A stretch of DNA of 49,429 bases from JABAAI01 sp965242745 (GCA_965242745.1 CBDETG010000033.1:1-49429), one strand, 5' to 3'. Shown: positions 1 through 9,374, numbered from the stretch's first letter. Notes: generated from the letters alone by a model not told the origin. Made by a program: numbers and translations.

Positions 1-327
1 ATCACCATTGCCTTTACGATAAGTACTTTTGAAATCAAGAGCAATTTTCTTTTTACCAGGCGTGATAAACGTAATATCAGGATAATGATTTTGCTCAGCA
101 GAGAGGAGCATTTCATATTTATTTTCATCAGAGAATGCTTGCATCACAGGAAATATCATCAATTCAATGATCTTTGAGACAACTTTTGTATCAAGCGAAA
201 TGGTATAGATATTTTTTGCAATGTCAATAAATCCTTTTACTGACCAATCCCCACTTGGTGTTTCAAGGATATTTTTAAGGGCCTTTAAGCGCTTTAGTAA
301 TTGTTTTTGAAAGTGATCTTGTTTCAT
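1..327 (-). CDS. EcoRV-family type II restriction endonuclease (partial, C-terminus outside window)
   Basis: The minus strand is open from an ATG at 325-327 to the window edge, giving the first 109 residues. The segment from about residue 45 to 103 follows EcoRV closely as I remember it: a DTKV-x-S-x-I-x-EL helix, then NHYPD, then IALDFKSTY. These supply the expected PD-(D/E)xK active site: E55 (EcoRV E45), D84 (D74), D98 (D90) and K100 (K92). EcoRV is about 245 residues, so roughly 135 are missing to the left. The family cuts DNA within a short palindrome using Mg2+ and normally needs a cognate methylase; none is visible next to it here, so it would lie left of the window or be absent. The gene is AT-richer than its neighbours, which fits transfer. 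The target sequence cannot be read from this fragment. Confidence 0.85.
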   Translation of the reverse strand, partial: MKQDHFQKQLLKRLKALKNILETPSGDWSVKGFIDIAKNIYTISLDTKVVSKIIELMIFPVMQAFSDENKYEMLLSAEQNHYPDITFITPGKKKIALDFKSTYRKGNGD

Positions 328-387
328 CAGTATTTGAAATATGCTAATGTAGTGGCAGAATAAGAACAAAGCATGAAAGTTACTTAA

Positions 388-573
388 ATCAAAATAGATT
401 ATTTGTCATTTCTCGAAGTCTTGCAAAAAACCGGGTTTCCAGTTTATCTAAGTCGATCTATCCGTAATTTTCTTTTAGAAAAGCTGCTTGCTATTTCAAT
501 CTCAAATAAAGAAAGTATAGACCTTAGCATAGCAGCTGAAAAGATGCGCAAAATACCTGTAGCTTCGATATGA
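388..573 (+). other. Short unrecognised open frame ahead of ldhA
   Basis: After a stop at 385-387 one plus-strand frame stays open for about 60 codons and ends in TGA at 571-573, overlapping the ldhA start codon as ATGA. A TTG near 403 or 421 is the only early initiator and no clear ribosome-binding site precedes it. I recognise no family in the translation. It could be a gene remnant left by insertion of the restriction gene, or chance. The rest of 328-569 shows nothing else. Confidence 0.15.
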
Positions 574-1595
574 AAATAGCTTTCTTCAGTAGCAAAGCCT
601 ATGAGCGTGACTTTTTTGTAAATCAAAATAAGCAGTACGCGCATCAAATGAGCTTTTTGGAAGTGCCGCTCAATTATCATGCTATTGCTTCCATTCGAGA
701 TTGTGATGCGGTTTGTGTTTTCGTAAATGATATTATAGACAAGGATATTTTAGATGAGCTTGCCTTGGCAAAAATTAAGATCATTGCCTTGCGCTGCGCT
801 GGTTTTAATAACGTCGATATTATTTACGCAGATACATTGCGCATCCCTGTTGTCAGAGTTCCTAAGTATTCGCCGCATGCGGTAGCAGAACATGCCTTGG
901 CTTTATTGCTGACTTTGAATCGTAAAACGCATCGCGCGTACAATCGAGTTCGCGAGGGTAATTTTTCCTTACATGGCTTAATGGGATTTGATCTGCATCA
1001 AAAGACAGTCGGCGTTATTGGTACGGGAGCGGTAGGCTCTGTTTTTGCCAAAATCATGCGTGGTCTTGGCGCCAAAGTAATCGCCTATGATAAGGCTGCG
1101 TATCCCAATCAAAGCTTAATGCAAGCAGGGGTAGAATATCTTTCGTTTATAGATTTGATCCGCGTTTGTGATGTTATCAGTCTGCATGTACCTTTGCAGC
1201 CGGATACTTACCATATATTGAATGATGATGTTATCGCGCAGATGAAAGCGGGGGTTATCATTCTTAATACGAGTAGAGGCGGTCTTCTTGACGCTAAGGC
1301 AGTCATTTCTGGCCTCAAAAGCGGGAAAATTGCCGCCTTAGGCATTGATGTTTATGAACAGGAAGCGGATTTATTTTTTCAAGACCTATCTGATAAGATC
1401 ATCCAAGACGACATTTTCATGCGGCTTACTACTTTCCCTAACGTGCTGATTACGGCGCATCAGGCTTTTTTTACGCAGGAAGCGATGCAGCAAATTGCAG
1501 AAACAACATTGCGGAATTTATACGAATTTGAAACAAATGGATCACTAACAAACCAAGTCAGCCTAGACATGGTGCAAACAAATACAAGTCATTAG
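570..1595 (+). CDS. ldhA: D-lactate dehydrogenase (LdhA family D-2-hydroxyacid dehydrogenase)
   Basis: A 341-residue NAD-dependent dehydrogenase that would reduce pyruvate to D-lactate in the cytoplasm, regenerating NAD+ during fermentation. It matches fermentative LdhA along its length: the RCAGFNNVD segment at 75-83, the AVAEHA stretch at 104-109, the Rossmann GxGxxG motif (GTGAVG, 151-156), and the catalytic triad R236 (NTSRGG), E265 (DVYEQE) and H297 (TAHQAF). Length equals the usual 329-341. The ATG start overlaps the TGA of a short upstream frame. It stands alone between the restriction endonuclease and the helicase, so it appears to be a core gene beside a defence insertion. A related D-2-hydroxyacid dehydrogenase substrate is possible, but the whole-length fit to LdhA makes lactate the best call. 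Confidence 0.93.
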   Translation: MKIAFFSSKAYERDFFVNQNKQYAHQMSFLEVPLNYHAIASIRDCDAVCVFVNDIIDKDILDELALAKIKIIALRCAGFNNVDIIYADTLRIPVVRVPKYSPHAVAEHALALLLTLNRKTHRAYNRVREGNFSLHGLMGFDLHQKTVGVIGTGAVGSVFAKIMRGLGAKVIAYDKAAYPNQSLMQAGVEYLSFIDLIRVCDVISLHVPLQPDTYHILNDDVIAQMKAGVIILNTSRGGLLDAKAVISGLKSGKIAALGIDVYEQEADLFFQDLSDKIIQDDIFMRLTTFPNVLITAHQAFFTQEAMQQIAETTLRNLYEFETNGSLTNQVSLDMVQTNTSH

Positions 1596-1795
1596 TACCA
1601 TTGCTAAAATGCCGCAGCTGCTTAGATGAAGCAAATGATGAAAAGCTTGCAGTATGGTATTACAATTTGCGCTGGAGTCCGGCCAACAATAAGGAAAAAT
1701 ACATGAGAGCTATTTGCAAGCCGGCTCTGAGATAAAAATGATTTGCTAGAGAAAGTTTTATAGCAAAACATAAGCAAAGACGCTTTGCAATATAT

Positions 1796-4700
1796 ATGAT
1801 CTTAGATAACAAAAACAATCACAAGAAAGTCCATGAGTGGCTGAGAGAATTTACGGATACCGGGAAAATGGATATTGTTACCGGCTATTTTACGATTGGC
1901 GCGATTGCGCAGCTGGCGCGCCAGAGCAATGAGAAAGTTAGCGCGTTTAGAATGGTGCTTGGCGAAATCGTGAGCATAGATAAGGTACAAGACAAGAGTA
2001 TTGATCTGCTTAATGAAAATATAACGATGGAAGCCGCATTAGGCTTGACTTCAGTAGCGCAAGAGGCAGTCGCATTTTTGAAGCAAGACAAGGTTTTAGC
2101 AAAAACGCTTGAACCAAATTTTTGTCATGCAAAACTTTATTTATTTCATCATACAAAGGATGATAGATACAAATATTTCATTTCCGGCAGTTCCAATTTA
2201 ACGGAAGCTGGTCTTGGTCTAAAAACTACGAATAACGTAGAGCTCAATATTGCCGAGACCGGCGACAACAACCAATATCGCGAATTAACAGCATGGTTTG
2301 ATCAGCTATGGCAAAGCAGGGAAGCGCACCAAGAAAAAACAATAGTACACGAAGACGGCGCAAAAACAACAAAGCCTTTTAAGGAATATCTTATTGAAGC
2401 TATCCAAAAAATATTTGCGCAGTACACGCCTCAAGAGCTCTATTACAAAGTCCTTTTTGAATTATTTGGAAATCAGGAATATCATGATCCCGTATTGGCC
2501 CGCCAGATAGGCCGTCTTGAAAATACCCTCATTTACAATGCCCTTTATGATTTTCAGCGCAAAGGCGTGCTTAGTCTGATCAAGATGCTACAAAAATATG
2601 ACGGAGCGATACTGGCTGATGCTGTCGGCCTTGGCAAGACATGGAGCGCGTTGGCTGTCATGAAATTCTTTCAGTCACAAGGGCGGGAAATTATTTTGAT
2701 CTGCCCCAAAAAGCTGGAGTATAACTGGCGCAGATACCTTCGACACCAGAACTCACGCTTTGAGAGGGATCAGTTAGAGTATTTTATACGCTTCCATACC
2801 GATATGCACGAAGCGAGAATGGAGAGCTATAAGGATAGGGCAGATACATTTTTCATAAGCGAGAAGCCAAAGTTGTTTGTTATTGATGAAAGCCATAATC
2901 TGCGAAATGACAAAAGCCAGCGTTATCGCTTTCTTGTCAGTGAGATACTGCAAAAAAACGCCGATGCCAAAGTACTCATGCTCTCAGCTACGCCGATCAA
3001 CAATACCCTGCTTGATATAAGAAACCAATGCAAGCTGATAAAGCAGGGCCGCAGCGATGGCTTTTCTGAAAGTCACTCCATAAAAAATGTGGATTACCTC
3101 TTCAAGCTTGCCCAAACTTCTTTTTTTAAGTGGAGGGAGATGGAAAGTCCAAAAATCCATGATTTTATTAAGCTCTTGCCGCCAGACTTCTTTCGACTAA
3201 CGGACTCGCTGACGGTAGCCCGGACCCGCTCTATGATTGAAAACAAGAAGGAAAAGGGAGATCTGTCTTTCCCAAAGAAAAATAAACCTAAAAACATTTT
3301 TGTGACCCCACGAAAAATCGGCAATTATGATAGTTTTGAAGAGCTCTTTGATCGCTTTCCGCCGCTCTTGTCTGCATATCAACCAGCATTTTATATAGAG
3401 CAGGCCAAAGACGTAAAAAAAATTGAAGATGAACAACAACGCGATAGATTTCTCGTAAAAATGATGTACATACTGCTTGTAAAGCGCTTGGAATCGTCCT
3501 GGCCCGCCTTTCATTCTACCCTTGAAAAAATATTAGCGCATCATCAGAATGCCTTGAATAAAGTACATGAATATGCAGAAGGCAAAAAGAAAACGCAGCT
3601 TGATCATGGGACGCAGGCGGAGTTATTTGATGATGAAGAGGACTTATTTAGTCTGGGGGAAAAAAGGCCCATCCGCCTGAGTGAGATTGAAAAAGCCGGT
3701 CATCTGCATAATTTCAAAAAAGATTTGAACAAAGATATTGAGTCTCTGGATGCCTTGAAAGCGAATTTAGACAGGTTTCGTAAAGAGATAGAAGCCGAGA
3801 CCAGGCAGCCAGGCAATAGCAAGAGCAAAGACGAAAAATTGCAATCCCTCATCGAAGAGATAAGGAAGAAGCGTAGCAGCGCTAAAAATAAAAATAACCA
3901 GAAGCTTTTGGTCTTTACGGTCTATAAGGACAGCGCTTTTTATTTGTTTGATCAGCTGGTCAAAAGAGGCTTTAGAGATATAGCTGTCGTGAGCGGCGAG
4001 GGATCAAAGACTGACAGGCAGGAACATAAAACAAAGTCCTATGAGCCCATACTGGAACGTTTTGCGCCTTTTACAAAGTTATTTAATGAAAAGGAATGGG
4101 ACTTCAGACTAGAGGATCACTTAACGAAAGAACAGCAATATGAGGAATGGAAGCAATGGCTAAAAGACCATGATCCAACAACGTATCAGAAGCTGCAAAG
4201 CCCCATTGATATTTTGATTGCAACTGACGTTTTGAGCGAAGGGCAAAACCTGCAGGACTGCGATATGGTCATCAATTATGATATTCACTGGAACCCCGTG
4301 CGCGTGATACAGAGGATGGGGCGTATTGACAGGCTTGCTTCTCCGAATGACGAAATTTTTGGCATAAACTACTGGCCTTCAGATAACATCAATAGCTACT
4401 TAGATTTGAAAGGCCGTATTGAAAAAAGAATGACCTTGATGAAGCTGGCGGGCTCAGAAGTGCAGCTTGAGTTTTCACGTGAGTTTCAAGAGATGGCGCA
4501 AAATGCGGCCTTTGAAGATAAAATGAACGAAAAAATGCTAAGACAAATGCAGACAAGCTGGGAAGATATTGAAGAAAGCGAAGGCGGGCTAGGTTTTGAC
4601 AAGCTCTCACTTGAGGATTTCAGGCGGGAGCTGCAGGAGGAGCTGCAGCAAAGGGGAAATTTTTATACGAGTATGCCTAAGGGCATTTATACTGGCTTTC

Positions 4701-5152
4701 AAGCTGACAGCGCTTCATCTGGCATGATCGCCCTGCTGGGCTTTCCCGCCAAAAAACCTAAGGTCTTGGATCATGCCTATGACTTTCATCATTTGATCTA
4801 CATAGACCGGCAAGGCAGGCAGATTGTATCCAATGAAAAGGAGATACTGGATATGCTTGCCTTGCATAAAGACAAGCCGCGCTTTGTTCCCGATGCCCTC
4901 GATCGCAGCGACAAAAAAGCTGTTTTGGAATGGTCCAGCGCTCTAAGACAATGGCTTGCTGGCTGCGCAAAAGAAGAAGTAAAGGAAGATGGAGCAGCAA
5001 AGACCTATGCGGGAACAAAAACAAAAGACCTTCTCAATAAGATCAAGATAGGCGACAGCCATGCTCTCAAGCAGGTGAAAAAAGGGCTTAGCCCAAGTGA
5101 GGCGTACAAGCCGGAGAATTGTGATCTCTTGGCGTGGTTTTTTGTCAGTTAG
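1796..5152 (+). CDS. PLD-nuclease / SNF2-type helicase fusion, restriction-like defence protein
   Basis: A protein of 1,118 residues. The N-terminus is a phospholipase-D-like domain with an HxK motif (H111-A-K113) followed by a Ser/Asn-rich SGSSNLTEAGL segment at about 132-142. An SF2/SNF2 helicase core follows: Walker A with VGLGKT (277-282), the DESH box (D364-H367), motif III SATPINN (about 397-403), and a helicase C domain with SEGQNLQ and QRMGRIDR (about 816-846). Proteins of this form are ATP-driven DNA translocases paired with adenine methylases in restriction-like defence systems, and the PLD domain is the likely nuclease. The next gene is such a methylase, 70 bases downstream on the same strand. 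The pairing resembles a reduced DISARM-like system in parts list only; no DrmA/DrmB homologue is present. A short inverted repeat (TTTGCTA/TAGCAAA, 1742-1767) lies just upstream. The specific system name is unknown to me. Confidence 0.85.
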   Translation: MILDNKNNHKKVHEWLREFTDTGKMDIVTGYFTIGAIAQLARQSNEKVSAFRMVLGEIVSIDKVQDKSIDLLNENITMEAALGLTSVAQEAVAFLKQDKVLAKTLEPNFCHAKLYLFHHTKDDRYKYFISGSSNLTEAGLGLKTTNNVELNIAETGDNNQYRELTAWFDQLWQSREAHQEKTIVHEDGAKTTKPFKEYLIEAIQKIFAQYTPQELYYKVLFELFGNQEYHDPVLARQIGRLENTLIYNALYDFQRKGVLSLIKMLQKYDGAILADAVGLGKTWSALAVMKFFQSQGREIILICPKKLEYNWRRYLRHQNSRFERDQLEYFIRFHTDMHEARMESYKDRADTFFISEKPKLFVIDESHNLRNDKSQRYRFLVSEILQKNADAKVLMLSATPINNTLLDIRNQCKLIKQGRSDGFSESHSIKNVDYLFKLAQTSFFKWREMESPKIHDFIKLLPPDFFRLTDSLTVARTRSMIENKKEKGDLSFPKKNKPKNIFVTPRKIGNYDSFEELFDRFPPLLSAYQPAFYIEQAKDVKKIEDEQQRDRFLVKMMYILLVKRLESSWPAFHSTLEKILAHHQNALNKVHEYAEGKKKTQLDHGTQAELFDDEEDLFSLGEKRPIRLSEIEKAGHLHNFKKDLNKDIESLDALKANLDRFRKEIEAETRQPGNSKSKDEKLQSLIEEIRKKRSSAKNKNNQKLLVFTVYKDSAFYLFDQLVKRGFRDIAVVSGEGSKTDRQEHKTKSYEPILERFAPFTKLFNEKEWDFRLEDHLTKEQQYEEWKQWLKDHDPTTYQKLQSPIDILIATDVLSEGQNLQDCDMVINYDIHWNPVRVIQRMGRIDRLASPNDEIFGINYWPSDNINSYLDLKGRIEKRMTLMKLAGSEVQLEFSREFQEMAQNAAFEDKMNEKMLRQMQTSWEDIEESEGGLGFDKLSLEDFRRELQEELQQRGNFYTSMPKGIYTGFQADSASSGMIALLGFPAKKPKVLDHAYDFHHLIYIDRQGRQIVSNEKEILDMLALHKDKPRFVPDALDRSDKKAVLEWSSALRQWLAGCAKEEVKEDGAAKTYAGTKTKDLLNKIKIGDSHALKQVKKGLSPSEAYKPENCDLLAWFFVS

Positions 5153-5193
5153 TTTTGTTAGTTAGTTTTGTTAGTTAGTTTTGTTAGTTAGTT
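5147..5193 (+). repeat. 13-bp tandem repeat (3.6 copies) between helicase and methylase
   Basis: Three perfect copies of AGTTAGTTTTGTT plus a partial copy run from 5147 to 5193. The array contains the helicase stop codon (TAG, 5150-5152) and fills most of the 69-base spacer before the methylase start. Short perfect arrays in spacers are prone to slippage, so copy number could change spacing between promoter, ribosome site and the methylase. Confidence 0.9.
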
Positions 5194-5221
5194 ATGGACC
5201 TAAGTTTCATTTCAGGGAGAT

Positions 5222-8200
5222 TTGTATGAGGCGCTGCAATCACTCTTTGCCCAGCTTCATGTGCCGGTCAATCCTCTCGATAAAAATCCCATCAGGCCAA
5301 GCGAGATACTGAAAAACACCTTCAAAGAAAATCATGAAGCCTTTGCGCTGATAGAAGACGCAATCGCATTTGGCATGATTGATGATGGCGCCTTTGCCAA
5401 TGCCCAAAGCGCAGCGCTGACTGATATTAAAAAAACGAAGCGGGACTATGATGGCATACTGATCTTTGGCGTGAGACTAAAAGAGCGCAGTAAAAAAAGA
5501 GCGCATCCCAGCCGCTCGCGCTTGGCCGAGATCACCAGAGCCTTCAATCGTGAATTTCATTATACGCCGGTCCTAGTTGTGCTGCGCTATGGCGCCTGTA
5601 TCTCCATAGCGCATGCCGAGCGCATAGCTTACACGCAGGCATGGCGGGAGGGCGAGAAGGTCGCAAAAGTCAGGCTGCTAAAAGACATAGACATACGCAA
5701 GCCGCATACAGGCCATCTGAAAATACTCGAAGAGCTGCGCATACAGGCCGGCAGTGATATCACCAGCTTTGCTGACTTGTATGATCATTGGCAGAAGGCG
5801 CTGGATACCTCTATTCTGAATCGTAATTTTTATCGCGAGCTCTACGCTTGGTTTGAAATGGCACATCAGAAAGCAAAATTGCCGGCTAAGAATCTCAAGC
5901 CAGAAGAGCATGTCATCCGCCTGATTACGCGGCTCATGTTTTGCTGGTTCATAAAAGAAAAAAAGCTCATCGCAGACTCCCTCTTCCAAGAAGAGCAGGC
6001 AGGGGCATTGCTAAAAAACTATGACAGGAAGAAAGGCCATTCCTATTACCGCGCCATATTGCAGAATTTATTTTTTGCTACGTTAAATACGCCGATTGAC
6101 AAGCGGCGTTTTAGCAAAAAGACGCAGGCTGACCATCGCAACTTTTCGCTCTACCGCTATGAGGACGAAATACAAGACGCCGATTCCCTGCTTGCGCTAT
6201 TTGCAAAAACGCCCTTTATCAATGGCGGTCTTTTTGACTGCCTCGACAGCTTTGAAAGCAAAACAGGAGGCGGCGCTCGCATTGATTATTTTACTGATAA
6301 CCTAAAGGATCCCAAAAAAGAAGAATATCACAAGCTGCTTTTTAGCAATGATCTTTTCTTTAGTGAAGACGAAAAAAAGCCCGGCCTGATCCATCTCTTT
6401 AACAAATATAAATTTACCGTAGAAGAAAACACGCCTATGGAGCAGGAGGTGGCGCTTGATCCCGAATTGCTTGGCAAGGTTTTTGAAAACTTACTGGCGG
6501 CGCATAACCCAGAGACGCGCGATACGGCGCGCAAGCAGACCGGCTCCTATTATACGCCGCGGGAAGTTGTAGATTACATGGTTTGTGAAAGTTTGACGGC
6601 GTATTTCAAAAGCTATTGCAAGACGAAAGATGCGGGACAGGGGATCAGTGAAGATACATTGCGCCAGCTGCTTTCTTATGCAAGTACGCAAGCGCCCAAT
6701 TTGCATGAGGCGCAAAAAGACTTAATCGTAGAGGCGACAGCCAGGCTTAAGATACTGGATCCGGCAGTGGGCTCGGGCGCCTTTCCCATGGGCATTTTGC
6801 ATGCGCTGACTTTGCTTTTGCGGCGCCTTGATCCTGATAACAAGCGCTGGCGCAGGATGCAAAAGGACATTGCGATGAGCCGGCTTGCAAACGCTATGGA
6901 AGAAGAAAAGGATCAGGAGCTGCGCCAAGCAAAGATGAAAGAGATAGACGATTTCTTTGAGCAATACAGCAATTCTGATTTTGGCCGCAAGCTCTACCTT
7001 ATTGAAAACGCAATTTACGGAGTCGATATGCAGCCCATCGCCTGTCATCTAGCCAAGCTGCGCTTTTTTATTTCACTTGCCATTGAACAAGAAGCTGGAA
7101 CTGATCCTAAAAACAACTATGCCATCCGCCCATTGCCCAACTTGGAGACGCGCTTCATTGCGGCAAACAGCCTCGTGGCCCTGGAGAAGGCAGCTGCGCC
7201 TGAGCTGATCTATAGAAGCGTGCGCAGGCTCGTGCAGGACTTGGGCAAAAATCGTGAGCGCTATTTTCACGCTAAAAGCCGCAATGAAAAAATGCAGCTC
7301 CGCGCGCAGGACAGGAAGCTGCGCAGACAACTCGCCGATGCGCTAAAGGGACATGCCTTTAAAGCAGACACCGCCGAGAAGATAGCCAACTGGGACCCCT
7401 ACGATCAGAATGCGCCCGCAGCAGACTGGTTTGATCCCGAGTATATGTATGGCATCAGAGATGGCTTTGACATAGTGATTGGCAATCCGCCGTACGTGCA
7501 GCTGCAAAAAGAGGGCGGCAGCTTGGCCAAGTTATACCAAGGGCAGGGCTTCCAAAGCTTCGTCCGCACAGGCGACATCTATTGCCTCTTTTATGAAAGG
7601 GGGCTGGGGCTTGCAAAGCCGGGCGCCCTGCTCTGTTATATCACCAGCAACAAATGGATGCGCTCAGGCTATGGCGAGAAGCTGCGCGCCTATTTGGCAG
7701 CCAAAAATCCGCAAAGGCTGCTGGACTTCAGCGGTCTCAAAGTTTTTGAATCGGCAACGGTGGATACGAACATCCTGCTTATCAGCAACGAAAAAAACCA
7801 AGACCAGCTCTCAGGCCTCCAGATCAAAGACGATTACCAAAACGCAAAAAACCTTGCCGCCTACGTTGCCGAAGCTCAAGCGCCCCTGCCCCGTCCATCT
7901 CAGGACAGCTGGATGATCGCAAGCCCCGCAGAAATTGCGCTCAAGCAAAAAATAGAACGGGGCGGCAGGCCGCTGAAAGACTGGGATATTAGCATTAACC
8001 GCGGCATTGTAACCGGCTATAACGAGGCCTTTATCATTGATCAGGCGACGCGCGATAAACTCGTGAAGGCCGATCCCAAGTGCGAGAAAATCATTCGCCC
8101 CATACTGCGCGGGCGCGACATCAAACGCTACCGCGCCGAGTGGGCGGGCTTGTGGTTGATATTTATTCCATGGCATTTCCCATTACATAATGATTCTACT

Positions 8201-8401
8201 ATTAAAGGGGCTTCTTCGAAAGCAGAAAAAGCATTCAAGAAGCAGTACCCGCATACAATCATCTATTGCAATACAAAAATAAACTTTCAAAAAGAAATAA
8301 ATCAGAAACAGGCATACGCTACGAATGGTATGCGTTACAACGCTGTGCTAACACTTATTATGAGGACTTTGCGAAGCCGAAAATTATTTATCCGAACATG
8401 A
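5222..8401 (+). CDS. Eco57I/TaqI-type adenine-N6 DNA methyltransferase, frameshifted near 3' end
   Basis: The frame encodes 1,059 residues. An N-terminal domain of about 170 residues precedes a gamma-class adenine methylase core with the SAM motif DPAVGSGAF (513-521) and the catalytic GNPPY (754-758). A TaqI-C-like target recognition region follows, including GRGRDIKRYRAEW-like sequence near 960. The family methylates adenine in the host's own sites and often carries or partners a nuclease. The partner here is the upstream helicase. The start is a TTG with AGGGAG just before it; no better in-frame start exists because TAA lies at 5201-5203. At about 8250-8260 the reading frame is lost: the family continuation (YNHLLQYKNKLSKRN...) resumes in the next frame while this frame runs on to 8401 as junk. 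As sequenced the recognition domain is therefore truncated. Confidence 0.85.
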   Translation: MYEALQSLFAQLHVPVNPLDKNPIRPSEILKNTFKENHEAFALIEDAIAFGMIDDGAFANAQSAALTDIKKTKRDYDGILIFGVRLKERSKKRAHPSRSRLAEITRAFNREFHYTPVLVVLRYGACISIAHAERIAYTQAWREGEKVAKVRLLKDIDIRKPHTGHLKILEELRIQAGSDITSFADLYDHWQKALDTSILNRNFYRELYAWFEMAHQKAKLPAKNLKPEEHVIRLITRLMFCWFIKEKKLIADSLFQEEQAGALLKNYDRKKGHSYYRAILQNLFFATLNTPIDKRRFSKKTQADHRNFSLYRYEDEIQDADSLLALFAKTPFINGGLFDCLDSFESKTGGGARIDYFTDNLKDPKKEEYHKLLFSNDLFFSEDEKKPGLIHLFNKYKFTVEENTPMEQEVALDPELLGKVFENLLAAHNPETRDTARKQTGSYYTPREVVDYMVCESLTAYFKSYCKTKDAGQGISEDTLRQLLSYASTQAPNLHEAQKDLIVEATARLKILDPAVGSGAFPMGILHALTLLLRRLDPDNKRWRRMQKDIAMSRLANAMEEEKDQELRQAKMKEIDDFFEQYSNSDFGRKLYLIENAIYGVDMQPIACHLAKLRFFISLAIEQEAGTDPKNNYAIRPLPNLETRFIAANSLVALEKAAAPELIYRSVRRLVQDLGKNRERYFHAKSRNEKMQLRAQDRKLRRQLADALKGHAFKADTAEKIANWDPYDQNAPAADWFDPEYMYGIRDGFDIVIGNPPYVQLQKEGGSLAKLYQGQGFQSFVRTGDIYCLFYERGLGLAKPGALLCYITSNKWMRSGYGEKLRAYLAAKNPQRLLDFSGLKVFESATVDTNILLISNEKNQDQLSGLQIKDDYQNAKNLAAYVAEAQAPLPRPSQDSWMIASPAEIALKQKIERGGRPLKDWDISINRGIVTGYNEAFIIDQATRDKLVKADPKCEKIIRPILRGRDIKRYRAEWAGLWLIFIPWHFPLHNDSTIKGASSKAEKAFKKQYPHTIIYCNTKINFQKEINQKQAYATNGMRYNAVLTLIMRTLRSRKLFIRT

Positions 8402-8751
8402 CGAAGTACCTGCCCTTTCTATTAGACAAGTACGGCTATCATTCTTACGGGAGATCGCCTGCTACCTATGCGCTTTTTTTAATTCCAAAGTGGGCGCCTA
8501 TTGGATACGCGAATAATTGCCCCGCTTTGGGCGATGAAGGGCGCGAATTAAGGAAAATTTTCTTCGAGAAACTTCCCGTCCCGCCCATCAGCGCCAAAAC
8601 TAAAGCCACACATAGAAGCGCTGGCATAGCTGCCCCGCCGCGCGATACGGCAGAGCAAGAGGCCGAAATAGACAGACTTGTTTATACGCCTGAGGCCGGA
8701 GGAGGTAGCAACGATACTGCTTGCTCTAAAAATTGTCGAGAAAAGATATAG
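8257..8751 (+). pseudogene. Out-of-frame 3' end of the methylase (recognition module copy 1)
   Basis: This frame continues the methylase after the frameshift. It carries YNHLLQYKNKL, GIRYEWYALQRCANTYYEDF and KPKIIYPNM, all typical of the C-terminal recognition region of Eco57I-type enzymes. A further internal deletion follows, because copy 2 retains a TNDKSFILTG segment absent here. The tail then reads EKLPVPPISAKTKA and AAPPRDTAEQEAEIDRLVY, and degenerates before the expected end. Much of the reading between about 8460 and 8540 is itself out of frame relative to the ancestral protein. The segment is either decayed or a recombination product. Confidence 0.75.
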
Positions 8752-9374
8752 AAATTAGAATCTTATACCAACCCTCCATTAAAGCGCATCTGGATCAATT
8801 TCGTTATTCGATTAGGCTGGCCATGACGAAAAGCGCCATGATCAAGCGGCAAACATTCTACGAAACGATAAAACTTACGCGATTGATGCAGCTACTACCC
8901 TGACTTTGCAAAAGAGAAAATTATTTATCCGAACATGCCACGAAGTACCTGGCCCTATTCTATCCCCGTGCTTTTTGTGCTCTGGCTTTTTCGACACGGA
9001 ATAAGACGCCGCTATCTGACAAACGATAAAAGTTTTATTCTTACGGGAAAGATCGCCTGCCCTACCTATGCGCTTTTTTTAATTCCAAAGTGGGCGCCTA
9101 TTGGATACGGAATAATTGCCCGCGCTTTGGGCGATGAAGGGCGCGACATTAAGGAAAATTTTCTTGCAGGGAGAAACTTCCCGTCCCCCCCATCAGCGCC
9201 AAAACTAAAGCCACAGCCGCGCGCATAGAGGCGCTGGTCACAGAGATCAGCAGCGCCAAAAAAGCTGCCCCGCCGCGCGATACGGCAGAGCAAGAGGCCG
9301 AAATAGACAGACTTGTTTATGCGCTCTATGATCTGAGGCCGGAGGAGATGCGGATAGTGGAGGGGGCAGGGTGA
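8752..9374 (+). pseudogene. Second, variant copy of the methylase recognition module
   Basis: About 440 bases (roughly 8918-9374) repeat copy 1 almost base for base in the 3' part (IIYPN, the SAKTKA linker, the AEQEAEIDRLVY tail), but with small indels. The upstream part differs. In a shifted frame it contains YQPSIKAHLDQF, the usual TaqI-C form (YPxIKxHLxxF) not present in copy 1. Copy 2 also keeps the proper C-terminus ending in EEMRIVEGAG and a TGA at 9372-9374. So the locus holds one methylase body and two alternative 3' recognition ends, both carrying frameshifts. No ribosome site or start is seen, so this copy is not expressed on its own. Confidence 0.75.

Noticed and set aside
444..680. 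78-codon minus-strand frame over the ldhA start
   Set aside because: It overlaps the conserved N-terminus of LdhA on the other strand and shows no family features.
1796..9374. Complete DISARM or BREX system
   Set aside because: Only helicase, PLD and methylase features are present; no DrmA/DrmB, PglZ, BrxC or Lon-like gene is found.
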